From positions 1-33,602 of IMG/VR virus record IMGVR_UViG_3300034061_005390: a DNA stretch of 33,602 nt, one strand, 5' to 3'. This document shows, piece after piece, positions 24,094 to 30,757 of the stretch (position 1 is its first letter; every line of letters starts with the position of its first letter). The notes under the pieces were generated by a model. It searched no databases, was not told where the DNA came from, and was given only the letters and a program-made list of their open reading frames with translations. The position numbers were made by a program, and so were the translations under genes. Source of the stretch: a virus.

Positions 24094-24294
24094 TTACTCT
24101 TGTTTATTTTCTGCCTTTTCTTTCTCCATGGCCCTTGCTTTTTGTCTGCGCTTTGTATGAGCCGCCATAGAAGGTTTTACAAAGTATCTACGATCATATA
24201 CTTGTTCTACTATTCTCATTTTCTTTGTTTTTTTGAGAAACTTTTTTATCATTTTTTCTACACTGCCATCAACTTCATCTAAACTTACTTTCAT
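24094..24294 (-). CDS. rpsU: Viral ribosomal protein bS21
   Basis: 66 residues (E. coli bS21 is 71). An N-terminal strand 'MKVSLDEVDGSVEKMIKKF' and helix with Lys-rich face lead to the family signature Arg35-Arg36-Tyr37-Phe38-x-Lys40-Pro41 and a very basic tail 'HTKRRQKARAMEKEK'. bS21 binds the small ribosomal subunit near the anti-Shine-Dalgarno end of 16S rRNA and helps mRNA initiation. Phage copies are known in Pelagibacter phage HTVC008M and many environmental phages and are thought to replace the host protein. Here it is the last gene of the unit with the prohead protease, 15 nt after the preceding stop, with GAGG close to its ATG. Its late-operon location implies synthesis together with head proteins. 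No sign of degradation is seen. Confidence 0.9.
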   Translation of the reverse strand: MKVSLDEVDGSVEKMIKKFLKKTKKMRIVEQVYDRRYFVKPSMAAHTKRRQKARAMEKEKAENKQE

Positions 24295-24309
24295 TTTTTC
24301 CTCGTAATA

Positions 24310-24762
24310 TCAACCTATGTTGAACTTTTTCCCACCAAATAGTCTGCTTATGTCAACGCCGGGATCGTTTGGTGATATTCCCCCAAGCGGATTTGCTACT
24401 GTTTCTTGTATGCTTGCCGGTACAGGAGTTGTTCCACGGAACACATCAACTCCACCAACTTTCATTGATAAACTTTTGCTTACTTGTTCGTTTTGTTTAC
24501 GAAAATCAGCAGCCATTTCTTGTCGTTCTCGTTTTATTTGTTCCATCAAATCATTATTGACCGGTGGCTTTACTTTTGTTGTTTGTTGAGCATTTGTTGT
24601 TTGCACTTTTGATGCTTCTGTTAGAACGGGTAAGGCACCTTTCATAACTTCTTTTATAACACTTGAAAGCAAACCACTTTCAAGAAGTATTTCTTCAACA
24701 CTTTCTCTAACGCATTCTTGAACTATTGGTTTTATTATTTCTTTTAGTTCGCTTTTTTTCAT
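24310..24762 (-). CDS. Head-region protein with CTS-like N-terminus
   Basis: 150 residues; no specific family recognised. It overlaps the protease gene's stop by 4 nt (ATGA), so the two are translationally coupled. The N-terminus 'MKKSELKEIIKPIVQECVRE' is an amphipathic helix like those of two other proteins in this operon, and Leu26-Leu27-Glu28 followed by Ser29 fits the gp21-type cleavage rule. The middle has Gln/Lys-rich, probably disordered sequence and a short helix; the end contains 'PLGGISPNDPGVDISRLFGG'. The context (between prohead protease and bS21, upstream of scaffold) suggests a prohead core or internal head protein. Confidence 0.75.
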   Translation of the reverse strand: MKKSELKEIIKPIVQECVRESVEEILLESGLLSSVIKEVMKGALPVLTEASKVQTTNAQQTTKVKPPVNNDLMEQIKRERQEMAADFRKQNEQVSKSLSMKVGGVDVFRGTTPVPASIQETVANPLGGISPNDPGVDISRLFGGKKFNIG

Positions 24763-25364
24763 TTTCCACCTATAATATCATTTAGCAAGCGGTTTATTCT
24801 ATCTGATTTTGTGAAAATGTTAGGTGCTTTTTTGCTTTCTGAAAGACTCATGAAAGCGCCGCCTGTTGATGGTTCGCTTACAAAGTCAAAGCAAATAAGT
24901 TGAAAGTCATCTTCAACTATTGTTAGACCACCACGCTCTTTTACGCTACCAAGACCACGACTTGATATGCCGAGTTTTACACCACTCTCAACAAGAGACT
25001 TCAATATTTGACCTGATGGTGTTGATAAAACTTTTACTTTACCCATTACATCTTTGCCATTCCACCAAATATCTGTAACAATGTGTGAAGCATTTTTTAG
25101 ATTTATAACACTTTCGTCTGGGTGATCTAACTCGCCAAGAGCACGATTTTCTGCAATAAGTTTTTTATAATTTTCTACTTCTCTGCGAAGAACATTTTCT
25201 GGATAAACACGACCATTACCATTCTTGGCATCTGCTCTTTGAATAACACCCGAAAGCATCATACCGCCACTTTTAACAAAAGTTTTTTCTGCTTCTGTCA
25301 GCAAATCCTGACATACACCGCCTTCACAGAGTTCAAAATATTCACGAAGTAGAAACTTGTTCAT
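24759..25364 (-). CDS. 21: Prohead core protease (T4 gp21-like, peptidase S80 type)
   Basis: 201 residues (T4 gp21 is 212). The body has 'SGVIQRADAKNGNGRVYP', then 'GELDHPDESV' with His81, and 'LGISSRGLGS' with Ser134/Ser135, followed by 'DDFQLICFDFVSEPS' with Asp160. These match the His and Ser regions of the S80 prohead proteases, related in fold to herpesvirus assemblin. The enzyme is packed in the prohead, activated by self-cleavage, and cuts capsid and core proteins at (L/I)-x-E sites before DNA packaging. Its own N-terminus has Leu22-Thr23-Glu24 followed by Ala25, a possible self-processing site. It is coupled to the downstream gene by ATGA and lies 5 nt after the upstream gene. Confidence 0.94.
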   Translation of the reverse strand: MNKFLLREYFELCEGGVCQDLLTEAEKTFVKSGGMMLSGVIQRADAKNGNGRVYPENVLRREVENYKKLIAENRALGELDHPDESVINLKNASHIVTDIWWNGKDVMGKVKVLSTPSGQILKSLVESGVKLGISSRGLGSVKERGGLTIVEDDFQLICFDFVSEPSTGGAFMSLSESKKAPNIFTKSDRINRLLNDIIGGK

Positions 25365-25369
25365 TTATA

Positions 25370-26392
25370 TCAACCTTTTATAAGACCGGCTAATTTTTGC
25401 CAGTGATTTATTTGTTTGTTTTCTTGAACAGTAGTTGGTGCTGCAGCTGGTACTAGAGTGGCAGGTTTTGCTGGTGCTGGTTTTGCTGGTGCTGGTTTTG
25501 CTGGCATTGTTCCTGCATTTGGATCGTTTGCCATTTTTGCACTAGCAGTCAAAACAGTATTAAAAGCTTGAATTGCTTTGCCCATTGCCATGTTCATTTG
25601 TTGTGGCTGCAAACCAGCAAGTCTTTCTTTTGGTAAAGAATCAAAAGCCTTTTTAACTAGCTGAGTAGCATTGACTCCTTTTAATTTCATAGCAGCTGCT
25701 AGCATTGAAGTAAAGCTCTTAGAAACTTGCAATCCTGCATTCATAACAGTTGGATCAGGTGCTGCTACTTGTTCTGCCAATCTAAAACTCTTGAGAGCTT
25801 TTTGTAGTTGTTTTGGATCTTTTAAAGTTTGTTTTGCTACATCGGCAAATATTTTTGCAAATTCTTCTGTAGTTAAAGAATTTAATAAAGCTTCTACTTG
25901 TTTGTTTAGTGCATTAGTCATTAAAAATGCTTGAGATTTTGGAGTTGTAGCAGTGACTTCTTCTTTAACAGGTAATTTTCTATTAACACGAGCCTGATCA
26001 GCAGATACACCACTGCCTAATACTTGTTCTATTTCTTGTTGAACTAATCCTTTTAAAAGAGAATTCATGTATTGTTTAGCTTGACCTACGAAACCAACTT
26101 TTGCTTTTTCAGCAGCTGGTGATGGTCCTGCTTGTGTTGCTGGAGGTTGTGCTGCGGCTGTAGGAGCGGGAGCATCGGCTGGCTTTTGTGCTGGTTCTCC
26201 AGTTGCGTCTTCAACAGGAGGTGTAAACTTAATAGGAGCTGCAGCAGCAGCGGCGGCTGGTTTCTTTTTAAATCTGTTCATTATTCCTGCAGCTGTTTTT
26301 CCAAACCACGCTTCGTCTATTTCGCCTTCATTTTTTAAACTTTGTAATTCTTCTTGAATTATTTGTTTTAATTTTTCTCGTGCAAGTTTCAT
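25370..26392 (-). CDS. Ala/Pro-rich prohead-region protein with CTS-like N-terminus
   Basis: 340 residues, not recognised as a known family. Residues 1-27 ('MKLAREKLKQIIQEELQSLK' onward) form a charged helix ending Ile25-Asp26-Glu27 before Ala28, a good gp21-type site. Then follow a basic patch 'RFKKKP', a long Ala/Pro-rich linker (about 45-95), a helical domain (about 100-280), a second Pro/Ala-Lys repeat ('KPAPAKPAPAKPA') and the C-terminus 'INHWQKLAGLIKG', which resembles the scaffold's end. It lies immediately before the protease, in the place where T4 has gp68. Inference: a prohead core or internal protein processed during maturation. No clear SD stronger than AAGGGAA. Confidence 0.75.
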   Translation of the reverse strand: MKLAREKLKQIIQEELQSLKNEGEIDEAWFGKTAAGIMNRFKKKPAAAAAAAPIKFTPPVEDATGEPAQKPADAPAPTAAAQPPATQAGPSPAAEKAKVGFVGQAKQYMNSLLKGLVQQEIEQVLGSGVSADQARVNRKLPVKEEVTATTPKSQAFLMTNALNKQVEALLNSLTTEEFAKIFADVAKQTLKDPKQLQKALKSFRLAEQVAAPDPTVMNAGLQVSKSFTSMLAAAMKLKGVNATQLVKKAFDSLPKERLAGLQPQQMNMAMGKAIQAFNTVLTASAKMANDPNAGTMPAKPAPAKPAPAKPATLVPAAAPTTVQENKQINHWQKLAGLIKG

Positions 26393-26405
26393 TTATAGTT
26401 CCCTT

Positions 26406-26789
26406 TTATTCTGCTGCTGCGCCTCTACGGCGCATTCCACCAACTGGTGGGTTTACAAGTGTTTTACCGAATTCAGCAGAACTTTCTGGCGAACCGGCTC
26501 CTTTTGGTGTCGTTTTGCTATACAGACCTGCTACATCGTTTGATATTTTTGTTACTTGTAAGCCAAGTTCTTTGTTTCCTTGATTAGAAGCAAGTCCTCG
26601 TAGATCTCCGAGATTCTTTTGAACTACATCAAGTTTCTTTTTTACATCGTCATCGGTAACAAAATCTCCAAACCTTGGCTGTTTGCCAAGCAGTTTGTCA
26701 AGAAAACCTTCTTCAAGTTCTCCCGTTTCTGTCATAGCATCAAGTTCTTCTTTTATAATTTTTTGTAGTTCTTGTTTTGTTACTTTCAT
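26406..26789 (-). CDS. Small prohead-region protein with CTS-like N-terminus
   Basis: 127 residues, unrecognised. Residues 1-27 start 'MKVTKQELQKIIKEELDAM' and end Leu25-Glu26-Glu27 before Gly28, positioned exactly as in the next gene's protein. The rest is a short basic stretch, a helical region (about 45-95) and a Gly/Pro-rich basic tail 'GGMRRRGAAAE'. AGGA lies 8 nt before the ATG, and the gap to the next gene is 13 nt. It occupies the place of T4 gene 67, whose product is a cleaved prohead core protein, so a similar role is plausible. This is by position only; sequence similarity to gp67 was not seen. Confidence 0.72.
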   Translation of the reverse strand: MKVTKQELQKIIKEELDAMTETGELEEGFLDKLLGKQPRFGDFVTDDDVKKKLDVVQKNLGDLRGLASNQGNKELGLQVTKISNDVAGLYSKTTPKGAGSPESSAEFGKTLVNPPVGGMRRRGAAAE

Positions 26790-26800
26790 GCGATAAATCC

Positions 26801-26917
26801 TTATATACTAAAGCAGAATGCGGGCGCAACCCGCACGATACAACTTCCTTTACAGCATCTACGGCTATTGGTCTGCGGAAGAAACCATTTACGAATATTT
26901 TGATCTACTAAGTTCAT
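26801..26917 (-). CDS. Possible 38-codon micro-ORF
   Basis: Runs from an ATG at 26917 with AGG 5 nt upstream and a promoter-like motif 18 nt upstream, to TAA at 26801-26803. The product starts 'MNLVDQNIRKWFLPQTNS' and is Cys- and Arg-rich later. A GC-rich hairpin lies inside its end. Another minus-strand frame through the same DNA is open without a start codon and reads like protein ('RRPIAVDAVKEVVSCGLRP'), so this may be a frameshifted remnant rather than a gene. No known family. Confidence 0.3.
   Translation of the reverse strand: MNLVDQNIRKWFLPQTNSRRCCKGSCIVRVAPAFCFSI
26819..26835 (-). other. GC-rich hairpin upstream of the 127-residue gene
   Basis: TGCGGG and CCCGCA, 6 bp with a 5-nt loop, standing out in AT-rich DNA 30 nt before the ATG at 26789. 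On the minus strand it is followed by TTCTGCTTTAG, a poor T tract. It could be a weak terminator, an attenuator or an mRNA 5'-end element. Confidence 0.4.
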
Positions 26918-26934
26918 ATAAACCTCACAACTTA

Positions 26935-26942
26935 TAAATATC
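26935..26942 (-). promoter_or_regulatory. Variant promoter motif before prohead operon
   Basis: GATATTTATAAG on the minus strand, two bases off ACTATTTA, 18 nt before the micro-ORF ATG and 146 nt before the 127-residue gene. It lies just after the stop of the membrane protein gene and could start the unit that ends with bS21. Confidence 0.35.
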
Positions 26943-26951
26943 TCGTAACTT

Positions 26952-27260
26952 TTATTTATTCGCTATTTTTATCATTATTCCTTCATCACTCAACACTTTG
27001 TCGCACACATAGCTGGTATATGAAGAAATAAACGCAAATACAAGTGCTCCAATGTAAAAGTTAGAAAATATAGACACACCAGCAATCCAGAATAACACAA
27101 ACAGAATATATCCAACATGAAAACCAACACACATACTACAACGGAATAACTCTCCCAGTATTCCGTTTTTTGGTCTTATTTTATCCAATATACTTCCATA
27201 ACACAATATTTGTGTGGCCCCGGCACATGATAAAATAAATAATATGATATCAACTATCAT
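26952..27260 (-). CDS. Small membrane protein with CxxC-x-GF motif
   Basis: 102 residues with hydrophobic segments at about 2-20, 47-66 and 70-88, so two or three membrane spans. Between the first two lies 'LFRCSMCVGFHVGYIL' (Cys-x-x-Cys-x-Gly-Phe), a motif I associate with small phage membrane proteins of the DUF1360 type found in T4-like genomes. The function is unknown. It overlaps the preceding gene by ATGA and is therefore coupled to the portal operon. T4-like proheads are assembled on the inner membrane, so a membrane protein made together with the portal could help to anchor the initiation complex; this is speculation from context. Confidence 0.75.
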   Translation of the reverse strand: MIVDIILFILSCAGATQILCYGSILDKIRPKNGILGELFRCSMCVGFHVGYILFVLFWIAGVSIFSNFYIGALVFAFISSYTSYVCDKVLSDEGIMIKIANK

Positions 27261-27835
27261 AAACCATAAGCGTAACGACGAACTTGATGTATTGGCACTG
27301 AACCTTTTTCTTGCGCTGCAGCAACTTTACCAAGCTCAGTGCTTTCTTTATCGTTTGGATCAGTAACGCTGTCTGTATATGCATCAGCGACTGCTTGCTG
27401 ATAAACAACAGATGGTTTTTCACTGTCTATCCACTTTGAAACAAGCATCAACATTAGATCATCTATTGGCATTTCTTGTGCTGGTTTTATTATTTTGGCT
27501 TCTAAAGAACCATATACATTTCCAGCAGCAATACTATCAAAAACTAATGTGCCTTTTTTAGTTAGATATTTCATAAGACGATCTTGTGTTTGGTAAATGT
27601 GATCGTCAAAGTTTTCTTTTGAGAAAGTTATAACTCGCATTTTTTCAGGCATTATAACAATATCAATATCTGGATGATCTGATACGATAATATTGCCATC
27701 AAGTGTTCGCCTTGCTTTTACTTTTATTGTAAAAAGTTGTTTTTTCTTTTCTGGCTCTTGTGCTTGAATATTATCATCAAAAGCCTGATCTGGCTGCGGA
27801 TCTGTGCTTGTTATTTTTACTTTTAGATCAGCCAT
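27257..27835 (-). CDS. Unknown portal-operon protein (192 aa)
   Basis: No family recognised. The N-terminal 35 residues are acidic and probably disordered. Residues 36-120 look like a compact alpha/beta domain ('LFTIKVKARRTLDGNIIVSD', 'PEKMRVITFSKENFDDHIY', 'GTLVFDSIAAGNVYGSLEAK'). A helical part follows and the end is 'SVPIHQVRRYAYGL'. It overlaps the gene before it by 8 nt and the membrane protein gene by 4 nt, so it is made with the portal. Probably needed for head assembly, but nothing in the sequence gives a mechanism. Confidence 0.75.
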   Translation of the reverse strand: MADLKVKITSTDPQPDQAFDDNIQAQEPEKKKQLFTIKVKARRTLDGNIIVSDHPDIDIVIMPEKMRVITFSKENFDDHIYQTQDRLMKYLTKKGTLVFDSIAAGNVYGSLEAKIIKPAQEMPIDDLMLMLVSKWIDSEKPSVVYQQAVADAYTDSVTDPNDKESTELGKVAAAQEKGSVPIHQVRRYAYGL

Positions 27836-28694
27836 TATTTGTTTCTTCCTTGCTTTCTATTTCTTTTATAAGGCTTTGTATTTTCATGACCTCTTCTATT
27901 AGTGAATTGTCAATGTCTTTTTGTTTATAATTTTCTACTCTTTCCAAAACCATTACTGTTTTATCTTTTAGAAAGCGATCTTCTGCTATTTGTTTTTCTT
28001 CAAGGCTTGTTTTTAGTGAGTTTTTTATTCTTTGTATTTCTTCATTTAGATATAGTTTGAATTCTGTTCCACCATCAGCAAAACTCATTACATACTTTGT
28101 TAGAAGTTCTTTTTGTTCCGAAAGAAGAGAGTTGCTGTATTGTTCATTGAACTTTTTCACAAATAGATTATAAGTTAGCGAATCAAGTGTGACAAGTTTA
28201 TCTTTTTCAGCACTTTCTGGTGTTGATGTCATCTTGCTAACTATTTGTGACTCTAATAATACTTTTTCTTTTACTGGAACGCTATTGTTGAATATTTGAG
28301 ATATTGTGGCAAGATTTTTGTAATCGGATACAAAAGTATTAAATATTGAGCCATTTGATATTTTGTTTAGAATATTTACAAGTTTTGTTTGTTCGTTGAA
28401 TATTTGTTTTTTATCTAAAAGTTCATATTGAAATTTTGCTTCATTGAGTATTTTTTGTGCTATATCGTTAGAAACTTCATATGATTCATGAACGGCGCGA
28501 TATAAATCAAGTTCTTTTTTTAGAACCTGACCGCGAGAGAAAAAAGACTTACAAACTTTTACAAGAAACTTTTTTTGTTCTTCATTTTTTTGCAATACTG
28601 TATTTGTTATTTCACGAACAATGACTTCGTATAAAAAAGCAGTGTTTCGCTTTTTATTGTGTTTAGTCTTCACTATTTTCTTTGTTTGTTGCAT
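27828..28694 (-). CDS. Unknown coiled-coil protein overlapping portal gene (288 aa)
   Basis: The N-terminus is very basic ('KKIVKTKHNKKRN'), followed by 'TAFLYEVIVREITNTVL', then largely helical Lys/Glu/Gln/Asn-rich sequence with probable coiled coils around 190-285. The whole protein is helical with few aromatic residues and no known domain. The start overlaps the end of the portal gene by 32 nt and has GGAG 7 nt upstream. Position right after the portal gene suggests a head core or initiation-complex component, but this is only by context. Confidence 0.75.
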   Translation of the reverse strand: MQQTKKIVKTKHNKKRNTAFLYEVIVREITNTVLQKNEEQKKFLVKVCKSFFSRGQVLKKELDLYRAVHESYEVSNDIAQKILNEAKFQYELLDKKQIFNEQTKLVNILNKISNGSIFNTFVSDYKNLATISQIFNNSVPVKEKVLLESQIVSKMTSTPESAEKDKLVTLDSLTYNLFVKKFNEQYSNSLLSEQKELLTKYVMSFADGGTEFKLYLNEEIQRIKNSLKTSLEEKQIAEDRFLKDKTVMVLERVENYKQKDIDNSLIEEVMKIQSLIKEIESKEETNNG

Positions 28695-30753
28695 TTTTCT
28701 TCTCCAAAGAACTTATAAGTTGCTTCAAGTTGTCGTTGTTAGATAATATTTTCTGCTCAACAATATTATTGTCTTGCTTTTTATCTGCTTCACTCAACAT
28801 CTCTTCACTATAACTATTTTCATATTGTTCGTAAATACCATTACCAAGACCAAATAGTTCTTGTGCGCCAGAACCCATAACATTTCTCATTGAACCACCG
28901 CCAAGTTCTTTACTGAACTTTGACTGATAGCTTCTTGTTCTTGCTCCTGTTGGTCTACTATCTCCACCGCGATATTTTACAGGCATATACATTTTGCCTC
29001 TTGATGCAGGAGTAGTTGTTAGTTTGTCGTCTCTTTTTCCTGGTGCTGCCAATAATGGACCTGCTTCTTCTCCACCGGCTGGTGTTTCTGCTGGTGTTGC
29101 AGCACCTGCTTCTGGTTCAGAAGTAAGTGCTCCTAAATCTATACCGGGACCACCTTCTGTTCCACCGGCACCAGTATCTCCACCAAGACCACCAGTATCC
29201 ATTCCACCGCCAAATGCATCAGCATCACCGGCTGCAGCTTCTTGTTCTGAACCTGCTTTTTCAACAGCGGCTTTAAACTTGAAGTCAAAGAACATTTCGC
29301 GTTGATTCCGCAAAAATTCTTCATCTGAAAGACCAAATATTTTTTTAGCAACCCAACGCTTGCTGAAATATCCTTCTGTTGCAGCACTTGCAACTTCAAA
29401 TTTTGTTTTCCAAGTTTCCAGTTCTTGTAGTTCTGCTATTTTGCTTGGGTTATTTAGTCGTAGTTTGAACTTTATAAGATCTTCATTTCTATAGCCAAGA
29501 ACAAATAGGTGAATAACGCCTATCTTTTCAAGTTCGCTTACAACAGATCTTTGAAGGCGTTGAATTGTTCTGGCAAAACGGATATCTTTTTGTGCCAAGG
29601 TTGTTTTATCTTCTTCACCACCTTCACCGCGAGCAAGATAACTTTGTGGTATCTTTATGGCAGAAAATAATTTATCTCGTAGATATTTTACATCTTCTAT
29701 ATCACCAGTGTATTGGCCACCAGCAAGACTTTCTATTTTTGTTGATTGTTGACCACGAACTGGAATAAAATAATCTTCCTCTATTGACAGTGGGTTGTAG
29801 CGAAGGTCAACGCGACCTGTTTTTTCATCAACAACTTGGTTACGCTTTAGGGCTGTCATTGCTTTTTGCATGAATTGCTCAACATCATTTGGAGCGACGT
29901 TTCCAACATCAACATAGAATACACGACGCTCTGCTGAACGAACAATACGATAAGCCATCATAGCATCTTCAAGCAGAGTCAGTTGTCGCCATATTCTACG
30001 AGCAGGCTCTAACACGCTTGTTCCATATGGAGCATATTTATCGTTTCCAAGAATACGGAAATGACCCATTTGCCAGTTTTCAAAAGTCATGCCGCCACTA
30101 TTCCATTGAAACTGAACATAGTTTGGATTTTTTTCATCCTCACCTTCTATACGCTCAACTTCATATGGAGGAATGCCAATAGCATTTTTTATACCATCGC
30201 GCTCATCAATATCCAGATAAAGAAAAAAGTCGCCAAACTTACACATAGTTCGTGACCAACCAAAAAGATTGAACTCTATGTTCAGTATGTCATAATAAAG
30301 ACTGTGAAGAATGTTTTTTATTTCTTCATTTGGACAGTCTATGTTTAGAACCTTTTCCAGTGAGTTACTTGTTGTCATTTCGTCGGCATAAATATCAAGT
30401 GCCGATGCTATCTCGGGGGTGTATTCCATTTGTTCAAAATCTACATATCTTTCAGCACGGTTTTGGTTGGCCATGCTTTGAGAATGAACATAATCAAATG
30501 GATTATAGGAAGACTTTTTGAACTGTTGGCCTTGTGCTGACTGAAAACGGTATTTATCTAAACGACGGCGACGTTCGCTTTTATAGTTTTGTTGGCGACG
30601 ATTGACAATAGGACCAGAAAATAGTTTTGTAAGTCTTTTGAAAAGACCATTGTCTGGGTTATATGGACTCTTATCTTGATTTACTCTTCCTCTTTTTGAG
30701 GGAGTTATGTTGCGAAAGTCGCTTCTATTCATTGGTTTACTATTGTCAGCCAT
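28663..30753 (-). CDS. 20: Portal protein (T4 gp20-like)
   Basis: 696 residues (T4 gp20 is 524). The conserved clip/stem/wing core has 'MEYTPEIASALDIYADEMTT' (about 107-127), 'LFGWSRTMCKFGDFFLYLDI', 'RIWRQLTLLEDAMMAYRIVR' with 'SAERRVFYVDVGNV', 'YNPLSIEEDYFIPVRG' and 'IKIPQSYLARGEG', all typical of T4-type portals. The dodecamer forms the special vertex, starts prohead assembly and is the channel for packaging. The additional length is mostly C-terminal: a Gly/Ala/Pro-rich flexible linker (about 495-570) and a polar tail. AAGGA lies 7 nt before the ATG, 4 nt after the terminase stop, so terminase and portal are coexpressed. Confidence 0.96.
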   Translation of the reverse strand: MADNSKPMNRSDFRNITPSKRGRVNQDKSPYNPDNGLFKRLTKLFSGPIVNRRQQNYKSERRRRLDKYRFQSAQGQQFKKSSYNPFDYVHSQSMANQNRAERYVDFEQMEYTPEIASALDIYADEMTTSNSLEKVLNIDCPNEEIKNILHSLYYDILNIEFNLFGWSRTMCKFGDFFLYLDIDERDGIKNAIGIPPYEVERIEGEDEKNPNYVQFQWNSGGMTFENWQMGHFRILGNDKYAPYGTSVLEPARRIWRQLTLLEDAMMAYRIVRSAERRVFYVDVGNVAPNDVEQFMQKAMTALKRNQVVDEKTGRVDLRYNPLSIEEDYFIPVRGQQSTKIESLAGGQYTGDIEDVKYLRDKLFSAIKIPQSYLARGEGGEEDKTTLAQKDIRFARTIQRLQRSVVSELEKIGVIHLFVLGYRNEDLIKFKLRLNNPSKIAELQELETWKTKFEVASAATEGYFSKRWVAKKIFGLSDEEFLRNQREMFFDFKFKAAVEKAGSEQEAAAGDADAFGGGMDTGGLGGDTGAGGTEGGPGIDLGALTSEPEAGAATPAETPAGGEEAGPLLAAPGKRDDKLTTTPASRGKMYMPVKYRGGDSRPTGARTRSYQSKFSKELGGGSMRNVMGSGAQELFGLGNGIYEQYENSYSEEMLSEADKKQDNNIVEQKILSNNDNLKQLISSLEKKNATNKENSED

Positions 30754-30757
30754 TTAT

